From contig NZ_JBNAFR010000011.1 in assembly GCF_049800775.1 (NCBI RefSeq), positions 56,076-120,075 on the forward strand: a stretch of 64,000 bases of DNA, written 5' to 3'. Made by a program: the position numbers and the translations under genes. Under the pieces are notes generated by a model. The model was not told where the DNA came from. It did not search any database and worked only from the letters and a program-made list of their open reading frames with translations. Source of the stretch: Dinoroseobacter sp049800775 (lineage in GTDB: Bacteria; Pseudomonadota; Alphaproteobacteria; Rhodobacterales; Rhodobacteraceae). Shown piece after piece: positions 18,117-27,527 of the stretch (its first letter is position 1; each line of letters opens with the position of its first letter).

Positions 18117-20432
18117 ATGAGCACGCGCAAAACACAGGTCACGGCAAGCCATTGGGGGCCCGGTCTCGCAGTCACGGAAGGCGCGCGGCTGGTGCGTGTC
18201 GATCCGCATCCGGATGATCCCGCGCCCTCGCCGATCAACGGCAATATCGCCAGCAGCCTGAACGGCCGCGCCCGTGTCCTGCGCCCGGCGGTGCGCGCAG
18301 GCTGGCTTGAGGCGGTCACGGCGGGGAGGGGCGGGGATCCGTCGAGCGGGCGCCGAGGCCGGGATGCCTTTGTCGAGCTTGCCTGGGACGAGATGTTCGA
18401 CCTGCTGGCCAGAGAGCTGACGCGGATGCGCGCGACCCATGGCAATGAGGCGATCTTTGCCGGAACCTATGGCTGGTCGAGCGCCGGGCGGGTCCACCAT
18501 GCCCAAAGCCAGCTCAAGCGCTTTCTCAACACCCAGGGCGGCTTCGTCCGGTCGCGTGGGAATTACAGCTACAACGCCGCGCTGGTGCTCATGCCCCATA
18601 TTGTCGGCTCCTACCGGGACCATGTGGTTCAGGCCACGCGCTGGCCGGTGATCGCGCAGCACTCCAAGCTCGTGGTGATGTTCGGCGGCATGGCCATGCG
18701 CAACACCCAAGTCAGCGATGGCGGCGTGGCGCGACACCGGATGGCGGACAATCTGCGCGCCTGCGCCGAGGCGGGGGTGCGGTTCGTGAATCTCAGCCCC
18801 CTGCGGGATGACGCGGCCGAGAGCCTCGGGGCTGAGTGGCTTCCGCCCAAGCCGGGTACGGATACGGCGGTGATGATGGGGCTGGCCCATACGCTGCTGG
18901 CCGAGGGCCTCCATGATGCGGCGTTTCTGGCGCGGTATACGACCGGGTTTGACCGGGTCGCAGCCTATCTGACCGGGCGGGCCGATGGCGTCGTCAAGGA
19001 TGCGGATTGGGCCAGCGCGATCTCGGGCGTGCCGGCGGACCGGATCCGCACCCTCGCCCGCGAGATGGCCGCGGGGCGGACGATGATCTCTTGCGCGGCG
19101 GGGCTGCAGCGGGCCGATTACGGCGAGCAGCCCCTGTGGATGACCGTGACACTGGCGGCCATGCTGGGCCAGATCGGTCTGCCCGGGGGCGGCTACACGA
19201 TCGGCTACGGCGTGAATGCCAATATCGGCAATATGGGGCGCCCGTTCCGCTGGGGCGCGCTGGGGCAGGAGGAGAACCCGGTCGACGCCTTCATTCCCGT
19301 GGCGATGGTGGCGGATATGCTGCTTAATCCCGGAGGGGCGTATGCCTATGACGGCACCACGGGCGTCTTTCCGGACATCCGGATGGTCTGGTGGGCCGGG
19401 GGGAACCCCTTTCACCACCATCAGGATCTCAACCGCCTGCATCTGGCGTTTCAGCGCCCGGAAACGGTGATCGTAAACGAGATCAACTGGACCGCCACCG
19501 CCCGCCACGCCGATATCGTGCTGCCCGTCGCGGCCCCGCAGGAGCGCGAGGACTTCGCGGGGGGGCAATCGGACAACGCGCTGGTGCCCATGCCGCGCCT
19601 TGCCGCGCCGCCGGGGGAGGCGCGGGTCGAGTTCGAGATCTACGCCGAGCTGGCCCGTCGTCTCGGCAATCCCGAGGCCTTTACCAAAGGCCATGACACC
19701 CGCAGCCTCGTGCGCCAGATCTGGGCCGAAACGCGGGCGGCCGCCGAAGCCTGGGGCGGGAGCCTTCCGGAGTGGGATAGCTTCATTCGGGGCGATATCG
19801 TGGAATTGCCCGATCCAGCGCCCAAGCAGGTTTTTCTCGCCGAGTTCCGCGCGGATCCGGAGGGACAGCCGCTGCCAACGCCCTCGGGGCGGATCGAGCT
19901 CTATTCCGAACGGATCGCAGGCTTTGAGCTTGCCGAATGCCCGGGCCATGCCAGCTATCTGCCGCCGCGCGATGTGGTGGCGCAGACCGGGCCGCTCTAC
20001 CTGCTGTCTGGGCAGCCCGCGACGCGGTTGCATTCGCAGTTCGACAACGGGGCCTATAGCGTCGGGCGCAAGATTGCCGGGCGCGAACCCGTGCTGATCC
20101 ACCCGGAGGATGCCGAACCGCGCGGCATCGCCGATGGCGATGTCGTAGAGCTGTCCAATGCGCGTGGGCGTTGTCTGGCGGGGGCGCGGGTGACCGATGC
20201 GATCCGGCCGGGCTGCGTGTTCCTGTGGACCGGCGCATGGTATGATCCGGAGTATGGTGCGCCGCAGAACCGGGACCGGCACGGCAACCCCAATGTGCTG
20301 ACCCATGACCTGCGGACGTCGCCGCTCTCACAGGGGCCTGCCGCCCATTCGGCAATGGTCGAGATCGCCCGCTTCGACGGAGATCCGCCGCCGGTCCAGG
20401 CCCACGAGCCGCCCCCCTTCAAACCGCGCTAG
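18117..20432 (+). CDS. Cytoplasmic molybdopterin oxidoreductase of the BisC/DorA/TorA family
   Basis: 771 residues. The N-terminal TASHWGPGLAVTEGARLVRVDP is characteristic of the type III DMSO-reductase group (TMAO, DMSO and biotin-sulfoxide reductases). The GTYGWSSAGRVHHAQSQ segment near residue 116 should provide the Mo-ligating serine. There is no twin-arginine signal and no N-terminal Fe-S cysteine motif, which points to a cytoplasmic BisC-like enzyme using a single bis-MGD cofactor. It probably reduces an S-oxide (or N-oxide). It sits divergent from the C-S lyase gene and just before the IclR gene. Confidence 0.8.
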   Translation: MSTRKTQVTASHWGPGLAVTEGARLVRVDPHPDDPAPSPINGNIASSLNGRARVLRPAVRAGWLEAVTAGRGGDPSSGRRGRDAFVELAWDEMFDLLARELTRMRATHGNEAIFAGTYGWSSAGRVHHAQSQLKRFLNTQGGFVRSRGNYSYNAALVLMPHIVGSYRDHVVQATRWPVIAQHSKLVVMFGGMAMRNTQVSDGGVARHRMADNLRACAEAGVRFVNLSPLRDDAAESLGAEWLPPKPGTDTAVMMGLAHTLLAEGLHDAAFLARYTTGFDRVAAYLTGRADGVVKDADWASAISGVPADRIRTLAREMAAGRTMISCAAGLQRADYGEQPLWMTVTLAAMLGQIGLPGGGYTIGYGVNANIGNMGRPFRWGALGQEENPVDAFIPVAMVADMLLNPGGAYAYDGTTGVFPDIRMVWWAGGNPFHHHQDLNRLHLAFQRPETVIVNEINWTATARHADIVLPVAAPQEREDFAGGQSDNALVPMPRLAAPPGEARVEFEIYAELARRLGNPEAFTKGHDTRSLVRQIWAETRAAAEAWGGSLPEWDSFIRGDIVELPDPAPKQVFLAEFRADPEGQPLPTPSGRIELYSERIAGFELAECPGHASYLPPRDVVAQTGPLYLLSGQPATRLHSQFDNGAYSVGRKIAGREPVLIHPEDAEPRGIADGDVVELSNARGRCLAGARVTDAIRPGCVFLWTGAWYDPEYGAPQNRDRHGNPNVLTHDLRTSPLSQGPAAHSAMVEIARFDGDPPPVQAHEPPPFKPR

Positions 20433-20470
20433 CGTTCTGCTATTCGGAACACCCGCAACGGAGACGCCAG

Positions 20471-21238
20471 ATGCCCAGTGACGCCAAGCCCCCAAAGGTC
20501 GATTCGACTCTGTCCAAGGGGCTTGCGATTCTCGAAAATCTGGCCAGCGCCCGGCAGGGCAAGGGGGTCACCCAGATTTCGCGCGAGCTGGAGCTGACGA
20601 AGTCGAATACCTTTCGCCTGCTCCAGACCCTGACGACGTTGGGCTATGTGAAGCATCTGGAGGACAAGACCTACGGCGCGACCCTCAAGACCTGGCAGGT
20701 TGGGCGCGCGCTGGTGGACAACCTGAACCTGCGGGAGCTCGCCGCGCCGGAGATGTCCTTTCTCAGCCAGGAGACGGGCGAGACGGTCTATCTCGCGGTG
20801 CCGGAAAACCTGGCCGTGATCTATATCGACAAGATCGACAGCCAGAAACCGATCCGGTCCTGGAATGCCGTGGGCGGCACGGCCCCGATCCATTGCGTGG
20901 GCACGGGCAAGGCCATTCTGGCCGCGAATTACGAGCGGATGCGCGATCAGTTGCAGGGCAATCTGACCCGGCACACGGACCGGACCCTCACCAGTTTCAC
21001 CCAGCTTGATGCGGATGTGGCCGAGACCCGGACACGCGGCTACGCCTTTGATACCGGGGAATTTCGCGACCGCATCCTGAGTTTCGGCGCGCCTATCACC
21101 CTGCCGGACGGGATGGCGGTGGCGGCTCTCGGCGTGTCCTTGCCCGATATCAACCTGGCCGAAAACGCCGAGAGTCGGATCGGTGATCTGGTGCGCCACG
21201 CCGCAAGCAGCGTGTCGCTCAAGCTCAGCCGGGGCTAG
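20471..21238 (+). CDS. IclR-family transcriptional regulator
   Basis: 255 residues. The N-terminal winged helix covers about residues 10-75 (LSKGLAILENLASARQGKGVTQISRELELTKSNTFRLLQTL). An effector-binding domain follows, with PIHCVGTGKAILA as usual in IclR proteins. It lies in the middle of the sulfur/hydantoinase block, between the two promoter regions that share a 23-bp element, so it is the prime candidate regulator. Its ligand is probably the substrate of the pathway or an intermediate. Confidence 0.85.
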   Translation: MPSDAKPPKVDSTLSKGLAILENLASARQGKGVTQISRELELTKSNTFRLLQTLTTLGYVKHLEDKTYGATLKTWQVGRALVDNLNLRELAAPEMSFLSQETGETVYLAVPENLAVIYIDKIDSQKPIRSWNAVGGTAPIHCVGTGKAILAANYERMRDQLQGNLTRHTDRTLTSFTQLDADVAETRTRGYAFDTGEFRDRILSFGAPITLPDGMAVAALGVSLPDINLAENAESRIGDLVRHAASSVSLKLSRG

Positions 21239-21241
21239 GGC

Positions 21242-21649
21242 TCAACCCTTCTTCGTGTCGGGCATCTCGACCGGGCCGCCCTGCGCCTCCCATGTGGAGA
21301 AGCCCTCCCTCAGGTGGGCCGCATCGAACCCCATATCCTGAAGCGTTGCGACCGTCAGCGCCGAGCGCCAGCCCGACGCGCAGTGAAAGACATAGGTCTT
21401 GGAGGGGTCGGCAAAGACCTCTTTGTGATAGGGGCTGTCCGGATCCACCCAGAATTCGATCATTCCGCGCGGGGCGTGGACGCTGCCGGGAATGAACCCG
21501 CTGCGCTGGCGCTCGCGTACATCGCGGATATCGACCACCACCAGATCGGTATCCCCGAGCCGCGCGATCAGATCTTTGGTTTCGATTTCTTCGATACGGG
21601 CGCGGGCCTGTGCGACCATCTCCTGTGCAGAGATTTTGAGCTTGGACAT
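21242..21649 (-). CDS. Single-domain rhodanese-like sulfurtransferase
   Basis: 135 residues, one rhodanese domain. VVVDIRDVRERQRSGFIPGSVHAPRG and YVFHCASGWRSALTVATLQDMGF show the active-site cysteine in the CASGWRS loop. It would carry sulfane sulfur as a persulfide. Its 3' end abuts the convergent IclR gene (three bases between stops). It is transcribed divergently from the FAD oxidase gene across the region with copy 2 of the shared element. Confidence 0.85.
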   Translation of the reverse strand: MSKLKISAQEMVAQARARIEEIETKDLIARLGDTDLVVVDIRDVRERQRSGFIPGSVHAPRGMIEFWVDPDSPYHKEVFADPSKTYVFHCASGWRSALTVATLQDMGFDAAHLREGFSTWEAQGGPVEMPDTKKG

Positions 21650-21675
21650 GGATCACCTTTGTGCTGATATTTGGA

Positions 21676-21698
21676 ACATATATTTCGTATATTGACAC
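21676..21698 (+). promoter_or_regulatory. Shared regulatory element, copy 2 (rhodanese/FAD-oxidase divergent region)
   Basis: Reverse-complement counterpart of the element at 18070-18092 (20 of 23 positions identical). It has a dyad CATATA-TTTCG-TATATTG and ends in TTGACAC, so TTGACA at 21692-21697 is a -35 hexamer for the FAD-oxidase operon. CAACAT lies 17 bases further on as a weak -10. The arrangement (operator just upstream of a -35, poor -10) is typical for an activator site. Confidence 0.6.
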
Positions 21699-21768
21699 CG
21701 TAAGGCCCGAGGTGCAACATCCGGCCCATGGGGCACCCGACGCGCCCGCATGAAAACACGGAGCAAGC

Positions 21769-23043
21769 ATGACAGTGGACAGGCCAATCTCCCTTTGGGA
21801 TGTCTCTGCCGCCGAGCCGGATTTCGCCGCGCCGATGAATGCGGACACGCAGGTGGATGTGGCCATTGTCGGCGGTGGCTTCACCGGGCTGTCCACAGCG
21901 CTCCATTGTGCCGAGGCGGGGCTGTCCTCGCATGTGCTGGAGGCCCGGCAGATCGGCTATGGCGGTTCGGGCCGCAATGTGGGGCTGGTCAATGCAGGGA
22001 TCTGGCATCCGCCCGCCAAGGTGCGCGAGAAACTGGGCGACACGTATGGTCCGCGTTTCCTCGCACGGTTCGGCGAGGGGCCGAACATGGTTTTCGACCT
22101 GATCGAGCGCCACCAAATTCGCTGCGAGGTCACCAAGACCGGCACGCTCCATGCCGCCCATGCCCCCTCGGGGTTCGAGGATCTGCGCGCCCGGCATCTG
22201 GAATGGCAACGGCTCGACGCGCCTGTCGATCTGCTCAGCCGCGAGGAGATGATCGCCGCCACGGGCACCTCGGTGTTCTATGGTGGCCTGCTCGACCGCC
22301 GTGCGGGCACGATCAACCCCATGGGGTATGTGCGCGGTCTGGCCCGCGCCGCGCGAGGGGCGGGCGCCGAGATCAGCACGGGTGTCACTGCCACCCGCCT
22401 GCGCCGCGAGGGCGCGGGCTGGCTCGTCGAGACTGATCGCGGAGTCGTGCGCAGCAAATCCGTGGTGCTGGGGACCAACGCCTATACGGATGACCTTTGG
22501 CCCGACCTGAAGAAGGTTTTCACCAAGATCCACTATTTCCAGTTGGCCACCACGCCCCTGGGCGCGCGGGGCGCGCATATCCTGCCCGAACGCCAAGGGC
22601 TCTGGGATACAGGGCAGATCATGTTCTCCCTGCGTCGGGACCGCGCGGATCGGCTGATCATCGGCTCCATGGGCACGGTCGTGGGCAGCAAGGCCCAGGG
22701 CCTGTCGCAGCGCTGGGCCCGCAAGCAGCTGAGCCGGATGTTTCCGGAGCTCGGCCCGGTCACCTTCGAGGAGGCCTGGCACGGCCAGATCGCCATGACG
22801 CCGGATCACCTGCCACGGATCTACAAGCTGGCCGACGGGCTGTTTACACCCATCGGCTACAACGGACGCGGGATCACCACGGGGACCCTGTTCGGCAAGG
22901 CGATGTCCGGGCTGCTGACCGGAATGGATCCGGCCGGTCTGCCCCTGCCGATCACGGATGTCAAAACCGTGCCCTCCGCCCCGATCATGTCGCGGTTCTA
23001 TCAGGCCGCCTTCACTGCCCACCAGATCTTCAAGAGCCTCTGA
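21769..23043 (+). CDS. FAD-dependent D-amino-acid/glycine-oxidase-type oxidoreductase
   Basis: 424 residues of the DAO family. VDVAIVGGGFTGLSTALHCAEAG near residue 27 is the FAD-binding GxGxxG fold, GYGGSGRNVGLVNAG is the usual second FAD contact, and ITPDHLPRIYKLADGLFTPIGYNGRGITTGTLFG closes the C-terminal cofactor site. It should oxidise a C-N bond (an amino acid, N-substituted amino acid or amine) to an imine. First gene of an operon with hyuA, hyuB, SDR, acyl-CoA ligase and RidA genes. Confidence 0.85.
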   Translation: MTVDRPISLWDVSAAEPDFAAPMNADTQVDVAIVGGGFTGLSTALHCAEAGLSSHVLEARQIGYGGSGRNVGLVNAGIWHPPAKVREKLGDTYGPRFLARFGEGPNMVFDLIERHQIRCEVTKTGTLHAAHAPSGFEDLRARHLEWQRLDAPVDLLSREEMIAATGTSVFYGGLLDRRAGTINPMGYVRGLARAARGAGAEISTGVTATRLRREGAGWLVETDRGVVRSKSVVLGTNAYTDDLWPDLKKVFTKIHYFQLATTPLGARGAHILPERQGLWDTGQIMFSLRRDRADRLIIGSMGTVVGSKAQGLSQRWARKQLSRMFPELGPVTFEEAWHGQIAMTPDHLPRIYKLADGLFTPIGYNGRGITTGTLFGKAMSGLLTGMDPAGLPLPITDVKTVPSAPIMSRFYQAAFTAHQIFKSL

Positions 23044-23046
23044 CCC

Positions 23047-25119
23047 ATGAGCCCAGACGAAATTCGCGTCGGTGTCGATATTGGCGGCACGTTTACCGAT
23101 GTCGCCCTGACCCATCCCGGTGGCTTGGCCACCGCCAAGGTGCTGACCAATTACACCGCGCCGGAACAGGCGATCCTCGACGGGATCCGCGAGGCGGCCG
23201 CGCAGGCCGGGATCGCGCTAGGCGAGATCGCGCAGGTGATCCATGGCACCACACTGGTGACCAATGCGCTGATCGAGCGGCGCGGGGCGAAGACGGCCTT
23301 CATCACCACCGAGGGGTTCCGGGACGTGATCGAGATGCGGTCCGAGAACCGGTTCGAGCAATACGATCTGAACCTCGTGCTGCCGACGCCGCTGGTACCA
23401 CGCGCCCACCGCTTTACCCTGAACGAGCGGCTCGGCCCCGAGGGCGAGGTCCTCTTGCCGCTGGATCCGGCCGAGGTGGCTGCGATGGCCGCGCGGGTCG
23501 TCTCCGGCGGGTTCGAGGCGGTGGCCATCGGCCTCATGCATTCCTACGCCAATCCCGCCCATGAGCGCATGATGGAGGCCGCGCTGCGCGCGGTCGCGCC
23601 GGATCTGGCGATCTCGATCTCTTCGGTGATCTCGCCGCAAATGCGCGAGCTGCCGCGGTTTAACACGGTGATCGCCAATGCCTATGTCCAGCCGCAAGTC
23701 TCGGATTACCTCGGTCGCCTTGTCGCCCGCCTGCGCGAGACGGGTGTGACGGCTCCGGTCTTCATGCTCCATTCCGGGGGCGGTCTGATCTCGGTCGAGA
23801 CGGCCTCGGAACAACCGGTGCGGCTGCTGGAATCCGGGCCTGCGGGCGGGGCGATCTTCGCGGCTGATTTCGCCCGGGCCCACGGGCTCGACAAGGTGCT
23901 GAGTTTTGACATGGGCGGGACCACGGCCAAGATCTGCCTGATCGAGGAGGGCACGCCCAAAACCGCGAATACCTTCGAGGTGGCGCGCACCTACCGGTTC
24001 AAGAAGGGCTCTGGCATGACGGTCTCGACCCCTGTGGTCGAGATGGTCGAGATCGGGGCCGGGGGCGGTTCCATCGCCTCCATCGACCAGATGGGGCGGC
24101 TGCAGGTGGGGCCGCGCTCTGCGGCCTCGGAACCTGGACCGGCCTGCTATGGGCGCGGCGGGACCGAGCCCACGGTCACGGATGCGAACCTGCTGCTCGG
24201 GCGGCTCGACCCGGACAATTTCGCCGGTGGCTCCATTGCCCTGCACCCCGAGGCATCGGCGCAGGCGGCGGATCGGTTGAACCTCACGGCCCATGACGCG
24301 GCCTTCGGGATTACCGAGTTGGTGGATGAGAACATGGCCAATGCGGCACGGGTCCACACGGTCGAGAATGGCCGCGATATCGAGCATTTCACCATGATCG
24401 CCTTTGGCGGCGGCGCGCCGCTCCATGCCTGCCGTCTGTGCGAGAAACTGGGGATTGATGAGCTGATCATCCCGCCCGGGGCCGGGGTCGGCTCGGCCAT
24501 CGGGTTTCTCAAGGCGCCCTTCAGCTTCGAGGCGTCGCGCGGGCTGTTCCAGCGGCTCGACGGGTTCGACCCCGATGCGGTGAATGCGGCCCTGACCGAG
24601 ATGGAGGCCGAGGCCCATAGCTTTGTCGATGAAGGCGCCAGAGGCGCGCCGCGCCGCTCACGGCTGACGGCGATGATGCGCTATGCCGGGCAGGGCTGGG
24701 AAATCCCCGTGATCCTGCCCCATCGCGCACTGACCGCAGGGGACCTGCCCCTTTTGCAAAGCGCCTTCGAGGACGCCTATCGCACGCTGTTCGGGCGGAT
24801 CATCGACGGGTTGCCGGTGGAGGTGACGAACTGGCTTTTGACCGTTTCGACCGTGCTGCCCGAGGTTGCGCCTGCCATCCGGCACGGCGCGGGCGCGACT
24901 GCCGAGACCCTGCGCAGACGCCCGGTCTTTGACGCAGCCTTGCGCGAAACGGTCGAGGCCCGCGAGGTCGCGCGCAGCGCGCTGGGGCCCGGCCAGATGG
25001 TGGATGGGCCCGCCATCGTGGTGGAAACCAACACCTGCACCATCGTGACCGCAGGGTTTGTCGTGGTGGGGCAGGGCGACGGCTCGCTCCGCCTGATCCG
25101 GAAGGAGCGCGCAGCATGA
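23047..25119 (+). CDS. hyuA: Hydantoinase/oxoprolinase subunit A
   Basis: 690 residues, the usual length of HyuA. It opens RVGVDIGGTFTDVALTHPGG (ATP-binding), has HGTTLVTNALIERRGAKTAFITTEGFRD and later DMGGTTAKICLIEEG. HyuA and HyuB form an ATP-dependent amidohydrolase that opens cyclic ureides or lactams such as hydantoins and 5-oxoproline; some relatives act as acetone-type carboxylases. The substrate cannot be read from sequence. It starts 4 bases after the oxidase stop and overlaps hyuB. Confidence 0.88.
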   Translation: MSPDEIRVGVDIGGTFTDVALTHPGGLATAKVLTNYTAPEQAILDGIREAAAQAGIALGEIAQVIHGTTLVTNALIERRGAKTAFITTEGFRDVIEMRSENRFEQYDLNLVLPTPLVPRAHRFTLNERLGPEGEVLLPLDPAEVAAMAARVVSGGFEAVAIGLMHSYANPAHERMMEAALRAVAPDLAISISSVISPQMRELPRFNTVIANAYVQPQVSDYLGRLVARLRETGVTAPVFMLHSGGGLISVETASEQPVRLLESGPAGGAIFAADFARAHGLDKVLSFDMGGTTAKICLIEEGTPKTANTFEVARTYRFKKGSGMTVSTPVVEMVEIGAGGGSIASIDQMGRLQVGPRSAASEPGPACYGRGGTEPTVTDANLLLGRLDPDNFAGGSIALHPEASAQAADRLNLTAHDAAFGITELVDENMANAARVHTVENGRDIEHFTMIAFGGGAPLHACRLCEKLGIDELIIPPGAGVGSAIGFLKAPFSFEASRGLFQRLDGFDPDAVNAALTEMEAEAHSFVDEGARGAPRRSRLTAMMRYAGQGWEIPVILPHRALTAGDLPLLQSAFEDAYRTLFGRIIDGLPVEVTNWLLTVSTVLPEVAPAIRHGAGATAETLRRRPVFDAALRETVEAREVARSALGPGQMVDGPAIVVETNTCTIVTAGFVVVGQGDGSLRLIRKERAA

Positions 25120-26774
25120 CCCAGCCGAGCAGCATCGATTACCAGATCATGTGGAACCGCCTGATCGCCGTGGTCGAAGAACAGGCGACGACCCTGATCC
25201 GGACGGCGTTTTCGACCTCTGTGCGCGAGGCGGGCGACCTGTCGGCAGGGCTCTTTGATCAGGCCGGGCGGATGATCGCGCAGGCCGTGACGGGCACGCC
25301 GGGCCATGTGAATGCCATGGCCGAGAGCGTCACCCATTTCGCCGCGCAGATCGGGCCGCAGAACACCTTTGAGGGGGATGTCTTCATCACCAATGATCCC
25401 TGGCTCGGGACAGGACATCTGCACGACATCACTGTGGTCACCCCGGTCTTTCGCAAGGGCGCACATATCGGCTATTTCGCCTGCACGGCCCATATGGTCG
25501 ATATCGGCGGGCGCGGCTTTGGCCCGGACGGGCAGGAGGTCTTCGAAGAGGGTCTGCTGATCCCGATCACCAAGTTTGCCGAGCGCGGCAAGGTGCAGTC
25601 CCTGCTGATCGATCTGGTGCGCGCCAATGTGCGCACGCCGGACCAGACCGTGGGCGACATGTACTCCCTTGCCGCCTGCAACGAGGCCGGAGAGCGCCGC
25701 CTGCAGGCGATGATGGACGAGTTCCGCATCGATGATCTGGAAGGGCTCTCGGCTTTCATCGTCGACACCTCCCGCAGGGCGACCCGCGCGGCGATCGCCG
25801 AGCTGCCGGACGGGACCTTTCACCAGACCATGCAGGTCGACGGCTATGACGTCCCCGTCCATATGGAGGTCACGCTCGAGCTGGCGGGCGACCGTCTGCG
25901 CGCGGATTTCGCGGGCACATCGGGGCCGTCGCGCTTTGGCGTGAACGTGCCCGAGGTCTATACCCGCGCCTATGCCTGTTACGGGCTGAAATGCGCGATT
26001 GCCCCGCAGGTGCCGAACAATACCGGTTCGCTGGAGCCCTTCGAGATCACCGCGCCCGAGGGCTGCATTCTTGCGGCCCGACGCCCCGCGCCGGTCTCAA
26101 CCCGCCATGTGCTGGGCCATCTGGTGCCGGATGTGGTGCTTGGCGCGCTGCATCAGGCGCTGCCGGGGGTGGTGCCCGCCGAGGGGGCCTCGTCGCTCTG
26201 GAATATCCAGATCTCGGCGCGCGCCTCGGACCCCGCAAGCGGGCTGCCCAATCGCGAGATCCTGATGTTCAATTCCGGCGGCACGGGCGCGCGTCCCGCG
26301 GTGGACGGCCTCTCGGCGACGGCGTTCCCCTCGGGCGTGTCGACCATGAGCGTCGAGGCCACCGAGCATGTGGGTCCGATCACGGTCTGGCGCAAGGATC
26401 TGCGCGCGGGCTCCGGCGGGGCCGGGGCGCAGCGGGGCGGGCTCGGCCAGACGATCGAGATCGAGGCGCGCGACGGGTATGATGTCTATTTCAACGCCAT
26501 GTTCGACCGGGTGCAGAACCCGGCCCGCGGGCGCGAGGGTGGCAGCCCGGGTGCGCCGGGCGCAGTGGCGCTCGCCGATGGGACCCCGCTGCAACCCAAG
26601 GGCCGCCAGAAGGTCGCGAATGGCCAGCGCCTGCGCCTGAGCCTGCCGGGCGGGGGCGGCTATGGCAATCCGCTGGACCGCGCGCGCGAAGCGGTTGCAC
26701 AGGACATCGCCTCCGGGTTCATCTCGGCGGCGGAGGCCCGCGAGGCCTATGGATACAAAGACGAGGACGAATAG
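25116..26774 (+). CDS. hyuB: Hydantoinase/oxoprolinase subunit B
   Basis: 552 residues. Typical HyuB features are IDYQIMWNRLIAVVEEQATTLIRTAFSTSVREAGDLSAGLFD at the N-terminus, FITNDPWLGTGHLHDITVVTPVF in the middle, and a glycine-rich end (GGGGYGNPLDRARE). It pairs with HyuA; the start overlaps the hyuA stop by four bases. The next gene follows directly after its stop. Confidence 0.88.
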   Translation: MTQPSSIDYQIMWNRLIAVVEEQATTLIRTAFSTSVREAGDLSAGLFDQAGRMIAQAVTGTPGHVNAMAESVTHFAAQIGPQNTFEGDVFITNDPWLGTGHLHDITVVTPVFRKGAHIGYFACTAHMVDIGGRGFGPDGQEVFEEGLLIPITKFAERGKVQSLLIDLVRANVRTPDQTVGDMYSLAACNEAGERRLQAMMDEFRIDDLEGLSAFIVDTSRRATRAAIAELPDGTFHQTMQVDGYDVPVHMEVTLELAGDRLRADFAGTSGPSRFGVNVPEVYTRAYACYGLKCAIAPQVPNNTGSLEPFEITAPEGCILAARRPAPVSTRHVLGHLVPDVVLGALHQALPGVVPAEGASSLWNIQISARASDPASGLPNREILMFNSGGTGARPAVDGLSATAFPSGVSTMSVEATEHVGPITVWRKDLRAGSGGAGAQRGGLGQTIEIEARDGYDVYFNAMFDRVQNPARGREGGSPGAPGAVALADGTPLQPKGRQKVANGQRLRLSLPGGGGYGNPLDRAREAVAQDIASGFISAAEAREAYGYKDEDE

Positions 26775-27527
26775 ATGAGCAAAGCCCCCCTGGCGCTGGT
26801 AACAGGCGGCGCGCAAGGCATCGGATATGCCTGTGGCGAAGCCCTGAAGGATGACGGGTTCCGCGTGATCCTGTCGGATGTGAATGCCGAAGGGCTGGCC
26901 GAGGCGGCCCGGACCCTCGGGGCGGAGGCTGCCCTTGCCTGCGACATGGGCGATGTGACGGCGATCCATGCCATGCTCGACCAGATCGCGGCAGAGCACG
27001 GCCCGCTCTCGGCGCTGGTGAACAATGCGGGCATCGCCATGCCCGGCGATTTTCTGGATTACGCGCTCGAGGATTTCGACCGGGTGATGAATATCAACCT
27101 GCGCGGGGTCTTCGTGGCGACCCAGCGGGTGGCGAAATCCATGGTGGCCGAGGGGATCGAGGGGGCCATCGTCAACATGTCCTCGATCAACGCCCAGGTC
27201 GCGATCCCGGCGATCCCGGCCTATTGCGCCTCCAAGGGCGGGTTGATGCAGCTGACCAAGGTTGCGGCCCTTGCGCTGGCACCGCACAACATCCGCGTCA
27301 ACGCGGTCGGGCCGGGGTCCATCGACACGGCCATGATGGCGGGGGTGAATGCCAACCCCGAGGCCTTCGCCATGGCCATGTCGCGCACCCCTCTGGGGCG
27401 TGCGGGCACGGCGCGCGAGATCGGCGATGTGGTCGCCTTTCTCTGCTCGCAAAAGGCCAGCTACATCACCGGCGAAACCATCTACGTGGATGGCGGGCGG
27501 CTCGGCCTCAACTACGTGATGTCATGA
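26775..27527 (+). CDS. Short-chain dehydrogenase/reductase
   Basis: 250 residues, classical SDR. TGGAQGIGYACGEAL gives the nucleotide site, NNAG the structural motif, MSSINA the catalytic serine and YCASKGGLMQ the YxxxK pair. IYVDGGRLGLNYVMS closes the fold. It likely oxidises or reduces a hydroxy/keto intermediate made by the upstream enzymes. Its stop overlaps the ATG of the acyl-CoA synthetase (ATGA). Confidence 0.85.
   Translation: MSKAPLALVTGGAQGIGYACGEALKDDGFRVILSDVNAEGLAEAARTLGAEAALACDMGDVTAIHAMLDQIAAEHGPLSALVNNAGIAMPGDFLDYALEDFDRVMNINLRGVFVATQRVAKSMVAEGIEGAIVNMSSINAQVAIPAIPAYCASKGGLMQLTKVAALALAPHNIRVNAVGPGSIDTAMMAGVNANPEAFAMAMSRTPLGRAGTAREIGDVVAFLCSQKASYITGETIYVDGGRLGLNYVMS

Noticed and set aside
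18057..20306. 749-codon minus-strand ORF opposite the BisC-like gene
   Set aside because: Shadow frame; Arg/His/Pro-rich product without motifs, while the plus strand encodes a clear molybdoenzyme.
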